Source: Candidatus Binatia bacterium
GTDB taxonomy: Bacteria > Desulfobacterota > Binatia > UBA9968
Assembly: GCA_036504975.1 (NCBI GenBank)
Contig: DASXUF010000080.1
Coordinates: 30,562 to 94,561, forward strand
DNA length: 64,000 bases
Direction of reading: 5' to 3'
Shown: positions 41,065 through 49,699 of the stretch, in pieces
Numbering within the stretch: position 1 is the first letter of the stretch
How the letters are laid out: every line of letters starts with the position of its first letter
The notes under the pieces: model-generated
What the model was told of the DNA's origin: nothing
What the model saw: the letters and a program-made list of their open reading frames with translations, nothing else
The model's database searches: none
Made by a program: the position numbers and the translations under genes

Positions 41065-42181
41065 AAAACAAATCTTGCGCCGCTGCCGCCGCGTCGTCGT
41101 CAAGATCGGCAGCCAGGTTCTCTCGTCGCCGGAAGGCATCGAGGAGGGGAGAATCAAGGGGCTGGTGCGGGAATTGGCCGAGCTGCATGGACGGGGCAAG
41201 GAGCTGATCATCGTAAGCTCCGGCGCGGTGGCTTCCGGCATGACGCGCCTCGGGCTCAAAGAGAAGCCGAAGACGATTCCGCAGAAGCAGGCGCTCGCGG
41301 CCGTGGGGCAGATCAAGCTGATGGCGCTCTACGAAAAACATTTCTCGCGCTTCGACAAGAGCGTGGCGCAGGTGCTGCTCACGCACGAAGACCTCGCCAA
41401 CCGCCGGCGCTATATCAACGCCAAGCACACGCTGCTGACTCTTCTCGATCTGTCGATCATTCCGGTCGTCAACGAAAACGACACGGTTGCGGTCGAGGAG
41501 ATGAAGTTCGGCGACAACGATCATCTCTCGGCGCTGGTGGCGACTTTGCTCGAAGCCGATTTACTGATCATTCTCAGCGACGTCGCCGGAGTCTACGATC
41601 GCGATCCCCGGCTCGACTCCAACGCGGAGTTGATCTCCGTCATCGATAATATTAAAACCGCCAAAACGAAGCTCGCGGGCAAAAGCCAAAGCCAGTACGG
41701 CACCGGCGGCATCGCCACTAAGATCGATGCGGCGGAGAAGGCCGCCGCCGCCGGGATTCCGACCTTGATCGCGAGCGGGATGGCGCCGGAGGTTCTCGGC
41801 AAGATTTTCGACCCCGAGGAGGAAAGCGGCACGTGTGTCGTTCCCGACGGGAACCGTCTGGCGAACCGCAAACACTGGATCGCCTACAATCTCAAGCCGG
41901 CGGGCGAGATCGTGCTCGACGAAGGAGCGGTCGAGGCGCTGGTGCACAAGGGCCGGAGCCTGCTCCCGTCGGGGCTTAAAAATATTCACGGGTCGTTCGG
42001 CGTCGGCGAATGCGTGCGCTGTCTCGATTTGCAGGGGCGGGAAGTCGCGCGCGGCCTGGTCAATTACAGCGCGCAGGAATTGGAGCAGATCAAAGGTTTG
42101 CACACGAGCAAGATCGAAAAAGTTTTGGGATATAAGGTTTACGACGAGATCATCCACCGGGATGATTTGGTGCTGCTATGA
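41045..42181 (+). CDS. proB: Glutamate 5-kinase
   Basis: The 378-residue protein catalyses the first step of proline synthesis. The amino-acid-kinase domain (VVKIGSQVLSS, IIVSSGAVASGM, VVNENDTVAVEEMKFGDND) is followed by a C-terminal PUA domain (~280-378, LVHKGRSLLPSGLKNIHGSF). The GTG start lies inside the end of obgE. The stop overlaps an ATG (ATGA), but that ATG opens a repeat-derived stretch before the real proA start. Confidence 0.95.
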   Translation: MLQREFKKQILRRCRRVVVKIGSQVLSSPEGIEEGRIKGLVRELAELHGRGKELIIVSSGAVASGMTRLGLKEKPKTIPQKQALAAVGQIKLMALYEKHFSRFDKSVAQVLLTHEDLANRRRYINAKHTLLTLLDLSIIPVVNENDTVAVEEMKFGDNDHLSALVATLLEADLLIILSDVAGVYDRDPRLDSNAELISVIDNIKTAKTKLAGKSQSQYGTGGIATKIDAAEKAAAAGIPTLIASGMAPEVLGKIFDPEEESGTCVVPDGNRLANRKHWIAYNLKPAGEIVLDEGAVEALVHKGRSLLPSGLKNIHGSFGVGECVRCLDLQGREVARGLVNYSAQELEQIKGLHTSKIEKVLGYKVYDEIIHRDDLVLL

Positions 42182-42183
42182 AA

Positions 42184-42220
42184 GGCCTGAGGCGAGAGGC
42201 GACAGGCGCGAGTAAGAAAC
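42184..42220. repeat. GAGGCGAGAGGC-type repeat between proB and proA
   Basis: GAGGCGAGAGGCG (42189-42201) and AGGCGCGAGTAAGAAA (42204-42219) match 13481-13493 and 13489-13504 exactly. The unit is in frame with proA and would add repeat-encoded residues if translation began at 42178. Confidence 0.8.
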
Positions 42221-42252
42221 CAAAAGATAAAAGCGCGCAACTGAAAGGAAAA

Positions 42253-43509
42253 ATGTCACTCCGAGACGGGGCGATGCTGCTGGGAAAGAACGCCAAGGAA
42301 GCGGCGCGGCAGCTTGCTCGGGTATCGACAGCGGAAAAAAACCGGGCGCTGCTAAATATGGCGGAAGAGATCGAGCGGCAGAGTGAGTTTCTTCTACAAG
42401 AAAACCAGAAAGATTTGGATCTTGCGCGGAAGGGCGGAGTTTCGAGCGCGCTGCTTGACCGCATCGCGCTCAACCCCGCCCGTGTCCAGGCGATGGCCAA
42501 AGGTCTCCGCGATATCGCGGTGCTGCCCGATCCCGTGGGCGAGATCGTCAAGTCGTGGCGGCGCCCGAATGGTCTTCAAGTGAAGCGCGTGCGCATCCCG
42601 CTGGGCGTGATCGCGATCATCTACGAAGCCAGGCCCAACGTCACGGCCGACGCGGCGGCGCTCTGCGTCAAGTCCGGCAACGCGGTCATCTTACGCGGCG
42701 GCAGCGAGGCGCATTTTTCCAACCGGGCCATCGGCGGCGTTTTGCGCGAGGCCTTGGCCGGGACGGCCGTGCCGCAAGCGGCGATCCAGGTCGCGGAGTC
42801 GAAGGACCGGAACCTGGTTCAAGAGCTGCTCCAGCTCGAAGAGCACATCGATCTCATCATTCCGCGCGGCGGCGAAGAGCTTATCCGCGCCGTGGTCGCG
42901 AATTCGCGCATCCCCGTCATCAAGCATTACAAGGGCGTGTGCCACGTATACGTGGACGATGAAGCGTCGCTGGAGATGGCCGAGCGCATCTGCCTCAACG
43001 CCAAGGTGCAGCGGCCCGCGGTATGCAACGCGATGGAAACGATGCTCGTGCACGAAAAAGTAGCCGCGGCCTTTCTGCCTCCGGTGATCGCCAAGCTCCA
43101 GGCTGCGGGCGTCGAAGTGCGCGGCTGCGAGAAGACGCGCGCCGTCGTGTCCGGCGTAAAAGCGGCGAGCAAAAAAGACTGGACGACGGAGTATCTCGAC
43201 CTGATTCTCTCGGTCCGAGTGGTGAAAGACATGGACGCCGCGATCGACCACATCGAACGCTACGGCTCGCAGCACACGGAAACGATCGTGACCGCGAACG
43301 AGAACAAGGCCAAGGAATTTCTCGACCGGGTCGATTCCTCGGTCGTTCTCGTCAACGCTTCGACGCGCTTCAACGACGGCGGCGAGCTGGGCCTCGGCGC
43401 GGAGATGGGCATCAGCACGAGCAAGATTCACGCCTTCGGCCCGATGGGGCTGGAAGAGCTGACCACCACCAAATTCATAGTCCATGGCGACGGGCAGATC
43501 CGCGAATGA
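42253..43509 (+). CDS. proA: Gamma-glutamyl phosphate reductase
   Basis: It makes glutamate semialdehyde from the ProB product. I chose ATG 42253 (after AAGGAA), giving 418 residues, the usual family length. The frame is open back to ATG 42178, but those 25 codons come mainly from a dispersed repeat (LRREATGASKK). The aldehyde-dehydrogenase fold shows RIPLGVIAIIYEARPNVT, ILRGGSEAHFSN, and the catalytic-cysteine region AKVQRPAVCNAMET. It lies downstream of proB. Confidence 0.94.
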   Translation: MSLRDGAMLLGKNAKEAARQLARVSTAEKNRALLNMAEEIERQSEFLLQENQKDLDLARKGGVSSALLDRIALNPARVQAMAKGLRDIAVLPDPVGEIVKSWRRPNGLQVKRVRIPLGVIAIIYEARPNVTADAAALCVKSGNAVILRGGSEAHFSNRAIGGVLREALAGTAVPQAAIQVAESKDRNLVQELLQLEEHIDLIIPRGGEELIRAVVANSRIPVIKHYKGVCHVYVDDEASLEMAERICLNAKVQRPAVCNAMETMLVHEKVAAAFLPPVIAKLQAAGVEVRGCEKTRAVVSGVKAASKKDWTTEYLDLILSVRVVKDMDAAIDHIERYGSQHTETIVTANENKAKEFLDRVDSSVVLVNASTRFNDGGELGLGAEMGISTSKIHAFGPMGLEELTTTKFIVHGDGQIRE

Positions 43510-43657
43510 GAAAGCCGTCCATAAACGCCCATCTACTTCGTTGCGCTCGATCCGCTTCGCGTCAACGTACTAAAAGGGTACGCCTCCGCTCGCGGACCTT
43601 CGCGCGTCTCGTAGCTGGGACGTTTCTGAACGGCTTCAAGACCGAGACTCGGAGACT

Positions 43658-44350
43658 ATGAAGATCGGTCTCTTCGGCGGCACGTTTGACCCGATCCACT
43701 GGGGCCATCTGCGCAGCGCGGAGGAAGTCCGCGAAGCCTTTCGCCTCGACCGGATTCTCTTCATTCCCTCGTCGATTCCGCCGCACAAGGAAAGGAAAGA
43801 CGCCAGCGATGCGGGCGATCGACTTGCGATGACGCGGCTTGCGACCGCGAGTCATCCCGACTTTGCCGTCTCCGACGTGGAGATCGCGCGTCCGGGAAAA
43901 TCCTACTCCATCGATACGCTGCGTCATTTTGCCGGCAAGCTCGGGCGGAACGACGCGCTTTATTTTATCCTCGGTATGGACGCTTTTCGTGAGATCGGCT
44001 CGTGGAAGGATTTTCAGGAGCTTTTTTCTCTCAGCCATTTCATCACCACGTCGCGGCCGAAATGCAAGGACTTGCGCGCGCTCGGCGATATTCCCGTTGC
44101 CGCGCGAAAATCGTTTTGTTATGATTCGAAAACAAACTCCTATCGGCACAAGAGCGGCACACGGCTTCATTTTTTTAAATTGACCGACATCGCTATTTCA
44201 GCTTCCGAGATTCGGGCCCAAGTGAAGGCGGGAAAATCCATCCGCTATCTGGTCCCGCCGGAGGTTGAGAGCTATATTAAGCGAAGAGGGCTCTATCGGC
44301 GCGCGAGGAGGCGCAAGAACGGATTTGGCGGAAATCGGCTCGTGGGATAA
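43658..44350 (+). CDS. nadD: Nicotinate-nucleotide adenylyltransferase
   Basis: The 230-residue protein adenylates nicotinate mononucleotide in NAD synthesis. GLFGGTFDPIHWGHL carries the nucleotidyltransferase HxGH motif, with ISASEIRAQV as the second (SxTxxR-like) motif and FIPSSIPPHK in between. ATG follows GGAGACT. The 148-bp gap after proA contains no further gene. The 3' end overlaps rsfS. Confidence 0.94.
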   Translation: MKIGLFGGTFDPIHWGHLRSAEEVREAFRLDRILFIPSSIPPHKERKDASDAGDRLAMTRLATASHPDFAVSDVEIARPGKSYSIDTLRHFAGKLGRNDALYFILGMDAFREIGSWKDFQELFSLSHFITTSRPKCKDLRALGDIPVAARKSFCYDSKTNSYRHKSGTRLHFFKLTDIAISASEIRAQVKAGKSIRYLVPPEVESYIKRRGLYRRARRRKNGFGGNRLVG

Positions 44351-44732
44351 GGCGCTGCTCGCCAGCCGCTTCGCGCTGGAGAAGAAGGCCTACGATCTGG
44401 TGTTGATGGAGGTCCGCGACCTCACCTCCATCGCCGATTATTTCATCGTTTGCTCCGGCCGCTCGGACCGGCAGGTGCAGAGCATCGCGCAGGGGATCGA
44501 GGACAGTCTGCGCGGCATGGGCGTGCGTCCTCACTCGGTCGAGGGTGCGGGACGGGGACAGTGGGTTTTGATGGATTTTTCCGATGTCATCGTGCATATC
44601 TTCTATGAGCCGGTGCGCGAGTTTTACGATCTGGAAGCGCTTTGGGCCGACGCTCCCCGCGTGGACCTGCCCGAGCCTTACGCGACTCTCGTGAATCAAT
44701 TTCGCATCCGGGGCGAGCAACATCCGTCGTAG
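44325..44732 (+). CDS. rsfS: Ribosomal silencing factor RsfS
   Basis: I chose TTG 44325 (GAGGAGG ~12 bases upstream), giving 135 residues; a TTG at 44265 would add 20 residues that only echo the overlapping nadD sequence. The core ALEKKAYDLVLMEVRDLTSIADYFIVCSG and GQWVLMDFSDVIVHIF is diagnostic. RsfS binds L14 and blocks subunit joining under starvation. It is located between nadD and gpmI, as in deltaproteobacteria. Confidence 0.92.
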   Translation: MAEIGSWDKALLASRFALEKKAYDLVLMEVRDLTSIADYFIVCSGRSDRQVQSIAQGIEDSLRGMGVRPHSVEGAGRGQWVLMDFSDVIVHIFYEPVREFYDLEALWADAPRVDLPEPYATLVNQFRIRGEQHPS

Positions 44733-44802
44733 TCTGAAAGCGCCGCTTGAAGCCATCGATTGCGTCTCCGGCTGAATTTATTCTTGGAGGGGAAGAGACA
44801 TC

Positions 44803-46347
44803 GTGCGCGATCAACGTCCTCTGATTCTGATCGTCTTGGACGGGTGGGGCGTCAATCCCCGCCGCGAAGGCAATGCCATCGCCCAGGCGTCCACACCCAA
44901 TATGGACGCGCTCGCCGCTTCCTATCCGTCGACCGAGATTTCCATCTCCGGATTGGACGTGGGTCTACCCGATGGCCAGATGGGCAACTCCGAGGTCGGC
45001 CACATGCACCTCGGCGCGGGCCGCGTCGTCTACCAGGATCTCACCTTGATCCACGGCGCGATCGACGACGGCAGCTTTTTCACCAACCCCGTGCTTCGCG
45101 GCGCTGCGGATGCGGTCAAAAAATCCGGCGGCAGGCTTCACCTCATGGGGCTTCTGGGCGACGGCGGCGTCCACAGCCACCAGCGTCATCTCGAGGCGTT
45201 GATCGAGCTGGCGGCGAGGGAAAAGGTCCCGGCAACGTACCTCCATTTGTTTTTGGACGGCCGGGACACGCCGCCGAAGAGCGCCGAGGGATTTCTCCGC
45301 GAGCTTTCGGAAAAATCAAAATCCTATCCATCGGCCAAGATCGCCACCGTGAGCGGCCGCTACTACGCCATGGACCGCGACAAGCGCTGGGATCGCACGG
45401 AGAAAGCTTACCGCGCGATGGTGGGGGGGGCCGGAGTGCGCTCGCGCACTGCCGAAGATTCGATTCAAAAAAGTTATCAGGACGGAGTCACGGACGAGTT
45501 TGTCCTGCCCACCGTGATCGAGTCCGTCATGCCGGAAGGCGCGATCCGCGACGAAGACGCTGTCATCTTCTTCAACTTCAGGGCCGACCGCGCCCGCCAG
45601 TTGACGCGCGCCTTGACGCAAAAAGATTTCACGGAATTTCGCCGCGACCGGCGGATCCGGCTTTCCGCTTTCGTCACCATGACGGAATACGACCGGAGCT
45701 TCGGCCTGCCGGCGGCGTTTCCGCCGCGCGACTTGAAGAATATCCTGGGAGAGGTCGCGAGCCGGAACCATATCCCGCAACTGCGCATCGCCGAGACCGA
45801 GAAATACGCGCACGTCACGTATTTCTTCAACGGCGGCGAGGAGAAGAAATTTCCCCTCGAAGACCGGCTTCTGATTCCGTCGGTGAAAGACGTGCCAACC
45901 TACGATCTCAAGCCGGCCATGAGCGCCTACGAGATTACCGCGTCGCTCATCGAGCAGATCGAGGCCGACCGCTACGGCCTGGTGATCCTCAATTACGCCA
46001 ACGCCGACATGGTCGGCCACACGGGAAATTTCGCGGCCGCGGTGCGTGCCTGCGAAGTCGTCGACGAGTGCATCGGCAAAGTCGTTCAGGCGGCGCTACG
46101 TCGCAAAGGCCGGGTTATCGTCACCGCGGACCACGGCAACGCGGAGCAGATGATCGACTACGACACCGGGCAGATTCATACGGCGCACACCACCAATCTC
46201 GTTCCCGTCATATTGGTGGGCGACTTGCTGGAGTCCGGCCGTCTCCGGCGCGGCAAAGCGATCGACGTCGCGCCCACTATATTAAAGTTGTTTGGCATTC
46301 CTCAGCCGGCTGAGATGACCGGCCGCCCGCTCTTCGTGGAAGGATGA
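44803..46347 (+). CDS. gpmI: 2,3-bisphosphoglycerate-independent phosphoglycerate mutase
   Basis: The 514-residue glycolytic enzyme has LIVLDGWGVNPRREGNAI, the catalytic-serine motif GNSEVGHMHLGAG, GDGGVHSHQRHL, FFNFRADRARQL and VTADHGNAEQM, covering both the phosphatase and transferase domains and the two-Mn sites. GTG 44803 follows GGAGGGGAAG. The final codons (GTG GAA GGA TGA) run into a dispersed repeat. A second long frame on the same strand is a shadow. Confidence 0.96.
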   Translation: MRDQRPLILIVLDGWGVNPRREGNAIAQASTPNMDALAASYPSTEISISGLDVGLPDGQMGNSEVGHMHLGAGRVVYQDLTLIHGAIDDGSFFTNPVLRGAADAVKKSGGRLHLMGLLGDGGVHSHQRHLEALIELAAREKVPATYLHLFLDGRDTPPKSAEGFLRELSEKSKSYPSAKIATVSGRYYAMDRDKRWDRTEKAYRAMVGGAGVRSRTAEDSIQKSYQDGVTDEFVLPTVIESVMPEGAIRDEDAVIFFNFRADRARQLTRALTQKDFTEFRRDRRIRLSAFVTMTEYDRSFGLPAAFPPRDLKNILGEVASRNHIPQLRIAETEKYAHVTYFFNGGEEKKFPLEDRLLIPSVKDVPTYDLKPAMSAYEITASLIEQIEADRYGLVILNYANADMVGHTGNFAAAVRACEVVDECIGKVVQAALRRKGRVIVTADHGNAEQMIDYDTGQIHTAHTTNLVPVILVGDLLESGRLRRGKAIDVAPTILKLFGIPQPAEMTGRPLFVEG

Positions 46348-46398
46348 AGGCAAAAGGATGAAGGCGGAAAATTCATCCTTCATTCCTCATCCTTCAGC
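46341..46398. repeat. GGATGAAGG-type inverted repeat at the gpmI/comF junction
   Basis: AAGGATGAAGGCAAAAGGAT and GAAGGCGGAAAA units face TTCATCCTTCATTCCTCATC units. It supplies the gpmI stop and, in frame, the first ~14 codons of comF (NSSFIPHPSA). I recall the encoded PHPSSF string as a common repeat-derived peptide in environmental genomes. Confidence 0.8.
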
Positions 46399-47131
46399 CT
46401 TGCGTTTCGGACGTTGGCTCGACTGGCTTTACCCGCCGCGCTGCCGCTTTTGCCGCGAGTCCGTCTTTGAAGCGAGCGATTGTTTTTGTCGCTCCTGCCG
46501 CCGGCGAATCCGTTTGGTCACCCATCCTTTCTGCAGCGCCTGCGGCCGTCCCTTTCTCGACACGAGCGGAGACGACCACCTGTGCGGAAACTGTCTCCTG
46601 CGCCGCCCACATTTCGCGCGCGCCCGCGCCTGGGCCTGTTATCCCACCGAAGACGGCGAGGAACATCCGCTGCGCGAAGTCGTGCAGCGTTTCAAATACG
46701 GCCGCAAGGTGTCGCTGGGAAAACCGCTGGGCCGCGTGATGGCGATCGACTGTCGCGGACTGTTCGACGATCGCCCGCTCGACGTCATCTTGCCCGTGCC
46801 GCTGCATCCGAAAAGGCTCCGCTGGCGCGGCTTCAATCAGTCGGTCGCCCTCGCCCGCGAGATCGGTAAAGCGTGGGAGCTCCCGGTCGATCCGTTCGTG
46901 CTCGCTAGATCGCGCGAGACGCCGCCGCAGACCCAGCTTAACGAGGAGGAGCGAAAGAAAAATATGCGTCGCGCGTTTTCCGTCAACTCTGAGAAATCCA
47001 TTGAAGGAAAAGCGATCCTACTGATCGACGACGTGTATACCTCCGGCGCTACCGTGAACGAATGCAGCCGCGCTCTGATGCGCGGCGGGGCGAAAGAAGT
47101 TTCCGTCCTGACGCTGGCACGTACGGTCTAG
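46358..47131 (+). CDS. comF: ComF-family phosphoribosyltransferase-like protein
   Basis: The product is up to 257 residues. A Cys4-type zinc ribbon pair comes first (CRFCRESVFEASDCFCRSC; FCSACGRPF...CGNC), then VVQRFKYGRKVSLGKPLG and the PRTase loop ILLIDDVYTSGATVNECSRAL. ComF proteins take part in DNA uptake in competent bacteria and are widespread elsewhere. Codons 1-14 derive from a dispersed repeat; an in-frame TTG at 46400 would start just before RFGRWLDWLYPPR, without a good ribosome binding site. Confidence 0.9.
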   Translation: MKAENSSFIPHPSALRFGRWLDWLYPPRCRFCRESVFEASDCFCRSCRRRIRLVTHPFCSACGRPFLDTSGDDHLCGNCLLRRPHFARARAWACYPTEDGEEHPLREVVQRFKYGRKVSLGKPLGRVMAIDCRGLFDDRPLDVILPVPLHPKRLRWRGFNQSVALAREIGKAWELPVDPFVLARSRETPPQTQLNEEERKKNMRRAFSVNSEKSIEGKAILLIDDVYTSGATVNECSRALMRGGAKEVSVLTLARTV

Positions 47132-47165
47132 CGGATTTCACGGTTCAAAGCTTTTAAGGGTTCAC

Positions 47166-47744
47166 GTGGGAACGGAAGATCAAAAGAAGTGGGACGAGAA
47201 ACATGCCGGCCGCCATAGCCATGACGCTCCTTCGTCCTTTCTCCATGAGGTCCTCGACAGCCGGTCGTGGACGATCCAACCGGGCAGAGCGCTCGAAATC
47301 GCGACCGGCAAGGGAAGGAACGCGCTGCTGCTCGCCGAGCGCGGATTTCAGGTCGATGCGATGGATATCTCGCCCGTAGCCCTGGAGGAGGCGCGAAAGA
47401 TTGCGCGAGCCAGGGCGCTGGACATCAACTTCATCGAGACCGACCTCGACGGCGCGGACATCGCGCCGGCGGCTTACGATCTGGTCGTCAATTTCAACTT
47501 TCTCCAGCGCGATCTGATTCCCAGAATGAAAACTGCGTTGAAGCCCGGCGGCCGCGTCGTCTTCGAGACGTTCCTGATCGATCAACGGGTCCTGGGCCAT
47601 CCGCGCAATCCGTCCTATTTGCTGGGCCACAACGAGCTGCTGGAGCTCTTCCGCGACTTTCGCGTGCTGTACTATCGAGAAGGTCAAGTCCTTCAGGAAG
47701 CGAAAAAGAGCTTTCGTGCTTCGCTGTTCGCTCAAAAAACGTAG
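47166..47744 (+). CDS. Class I SAM-dependent methyltransferase (TehB-like)
   Basis: The 192-residue protein (GTG start) begins DQKKWDEKHAGR and carries ALEIATGKGRNALLLAERG (SAM loop), VDAMDISPVALEEARKIA, YDLVVNFNFLQRDLIPRM and LKPGGRVVFETF. The layout matches TehB/UbiE-like small-molecule methyltransferases. The substrate is unknown. It follows comF by 34 bases, so it may be the last gene of the long operon. A repeat element follows directly. Confidence 0.85.
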   Translation: MGTEDQKKWDEKHAGRHSHDAPSSFLHEVLDSRSWTIQPGRALEIATGKGRNALLLAERGFQVDAMDISPVALEEARKIARARALDINFIETDLDGADIAPAAYDLVVNFNFLQRDLIPRMKTALKPGGRVVFETFLIDQRVLGHPRNPSYLLGHNELLELFRDFRVLYYREGQVLQEAKKSFRASLFAQKT

Positions 47745-47754
47745 TAGTCCGAAA

Positions 47755-47862
47755 TGTCATTCTGAGGCGAAGCCGAAGAATCCTTCGACTTCGCTCAGGA
47801 CAAGTCTCTCAAGATCCTTCGCGGAGTTTATCCTGAGCTTAGCCGAAGGGCTCAGGATGACA
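47755..47862. repeat. Inverted-repeat element with TGTCATTCTGA ends
   Basis: TGTCATTCTGA (47755-47765) and TCAGGATGACA (47852-47862) are imperfect terminal inverted repeats. Inside are CCTTCGACTTCGCTCAGGAC and CAAGATCCTTCGCGG units. It matches 51586-51666 in inverted orientation. Confidence 0.88.
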
Positions 47863-47907
47863 TACGGTATTTTTGGCAGTGCTGGAAAGTCGGCGCCGGC
47901 GCGTGAT

Positions 47908-48348
47908 TCAACTATCCAATTTAGGCTTGGGCAGAATGCCGTAGGGGATGCCTTCTTCGTCGAGGCCTTCGCGCTCTTCCGGAGTGGTCGAGCCGTGAAT
48001 CGGCCTCTCTTCGGTCTCGCCGTGAAAAATCGCGAGCGCTTCTTCGGCAAAGCGGGGGCCCACGTCTTCGAAATTCTTCTCGACGTATTGATGAAGCCGG
48101 ATAAGTAACTCTCTCATATCGGTTTCGGAAAGATCCGGAGGTCGCGCTTCGGTCTTTTCAGCCGCCGTGCTGTCGCTCTCTTTTTTCACATGCACGGCGC
48201 ACGCGTGCGGCAGCTTTTCAACCGCTGTCGTGCCGCAAGAAGGGCATGAGATGAGGCCTTTCGCGGCCTGCTGCTGGTATCCTTCGAAGTTAGAAAACCA
48301 ACCTTCGAATCGGTGATTTTGGTCGCAGATCAAGTCGTAAATCACCAT
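47908..48348 (-). CDS. DUF1178 family protein
   Basis: The 146-residue protein begins MVIYDLICDQNHRFEGWFSN and carries CPSCGTTAVEKLPHACAV, a zinc-ribbon-like half, then an acidic helical tail with AEEALAIFHGETEERPIHGS. This is the DUF1178 pattern, common in proteobacteria and of unknown function. ATG 48348 faces the divergent FemAB-like gene, with a short shared promoter region. Confidence 0.9.
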   Translation of the reverse strand: MVIYDLICDQNHRFEGWFSNFEGYQQQAAKGLISCPSCGTTAVEKLPHACAVHVKKESDSTAAEKTEARPPDLSETDMRELLIRLHQYVEKNFEDVGPRFAEEALAIFHGETEERPIHGSTTPEEREGLDEEGIPYGILPKPKLDS

Positions 48349-48433
48349 GGCCTATGGTTTAAGTGCGTTCGGCCCGTTTGTCAACCCGTCCTGAGTTTTA
48401 CGGCAAGAGAACTAATGCTACAATTCACGCGAC

Positions 48434-49582
48434 GTGGCGAATAATCTTACCATCAAAATTATCCGTAAGATCAGCGAGGTAAGGCGCGAAGACTGGGACC
48501 GATTGCTGAATCACGACTCGCCTTTCATGAAGTGGGACTGGCTTGACGCTTTGGAGCAGACGGGATGCATCGAGGAGGAGACGGGTTGGCTGCCCCATCA
48601 TCTTATCGTCGAGCAAGGCGGCGAGGTCGTCGGCGCCTGCCCCATGTATCTCAAGCTCCACAGCATGGGCGAGTTCGTCTTCGACTACGAGTGGGCGGAG
48701 CTCGCGCACCGCCTCGGCATTTCCTACTATCCCAAGCTCCTGGTCGGTGTCCCTTTCACGCCGGTCGCCGGCGCGCGTTTTCTCACGGCCGCCGGGGCGG
48801 ACAGGCTAAGTCTGATCCGGCTCATGGGACAATCGCTCGCGCGGATCGCGCAGGACAACAAGATTTCATCCGTCCACGTCAACTTCTGCCTGGAACACGA
48901 ACGGCGGGCGTTGGCCGCGGTCGGATTCGTCCAGCGGGTCGGACTCCAGTTTCACTGGGAAAACCGCGGCTACGGCTCCTTCGAAGATTACCTCGGCTCC
49001 TTTCGCAGCGACCGGCGCAACAAGATCAAACGCGAGCGGCGCGCGATCGCCGAGCGCGGGATTGCGATCCGCGCCGTGGAAGGAGAAGAATTGAGCCAAA
49101 ATCATCTCCGCACCATGTTCGCGCTCTACAAGACGCACGTCGACGCCCTTTATTACGGCCGCCAGTATTTGACGCCGGAATTTTTCGATGAGATCGGACG
49201 GCGCTTCGCCTCCCACCTCTGCCTCATTTTCGCCGAGCGCGACTCGCGCGTGATCGCGGGAACGTTCAACGTAAGAGGAGATTCGGCCTTATACGGCCGC
49301 TACTGGGGCGCCTTCGAGGAAGAGCCTTTTCTTCATTTCAACGTTTGCTACTACGCCGCGATCGACCATTGCATCAAGAACGGGCTCAACCGCTTCGAGG
49401 CCGGCGCCGGCGGCAGCTTCAAGCAACTGCGCGGCCTGGAGCCGCAGCCGACTACGAGCATGCACTACCTCGTCGATCCAAAATTCAGAGGCGCGGTGGA
49501 GCGCCATCTGGCGCAGGAGAGGGAAATGATTTCGCTCAAGCGCTCGGCCCTGCTGGAAAAGAGTCAGCTCAAGAAAGGTTGA
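48434..49582 (+). CDS. GNAT/FemAB-like acyltransferase (DUF482 type)
   Basis: The 382-residue protein (GTG start) has DRLLNHDSPFMKWDWLDALE, HHLIVEQGGEVVGACPMYLK, FDYEWAELAHRLGISYYPKL and a C-terminal LYGRYWGAFEEEPFLHFNVCYYAAIDHCI. This is the arrangement of the 'peptidogalycan biosynthesis' DUF482/FemAB-like family with tandem acetyltransferase folds. It may add an aminoacyl or acyl group to an envelope precursor. The stop codon TGA lies at the start of a GGGTTTAAGGG-type repeat. Confidence 0.85.
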   Translation: MANNLTIKIIRKISEVRREDWDRLLNHDSPFMKWDWLDALEQTGCIEEETGWLPHHLIVEQGGEVVGACPMYLKLHSMGEFVFDYEWAELAHRLGISYYPKLLVGVPFTPVAGARFLTAAGADRLSLIRLMGQSLARIAQDNKISSVHVNFCLEHERRALAAVGFVQRVGLQFHWENRGYGSFEDYLGSFRSDRRNKIKRERRAIAERGIAIRAVEGEELSQNHLRTMFALYKTHVDALYYGRQYLTPEFFDEIGRRFASHLCLIFAERDSRVIAGTFNVRGDSALYGRYWGAFEEEPFLHFNVCYYAAIDHCIKNGLNRFEAGAGGSFKQLRGLEPQPTTSMHYLVDPKFRGAVERHLAQEREMISLKRSALLEKSQLKKG

Positions 49583-49624
49583 AAGGGTTTTAATTTTGTT
49601 TAACCCTTAAACCCTGCAACCCTT
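49577..49624. repeat. GGGTTTAAGGGTT-type inverted repeat
   Basis: GGTTGAAAGGGTTTTAA faces TTAACCCTTAAACCCTGCAACC. The TGA stop of the FemAB-like gene is inside it. It is related to 7268-7305. Confidence 0.75.
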
Positions 49625-49699
49625 AGACTTTCCCGTTTCCTTGACTCTAACGCGGCTTTCCTTTAAGTTCCATGGACATTCGCCGCCTGGGATAAAAAC

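Noticed and set aside
44760-46313. 517-codon plus-strand frame almost fully overlapping gpmI
   Set aside because: Extremely Arg-rich, low-complexity product with no family match; gpmI in the other frame carries all catalytic motifs.
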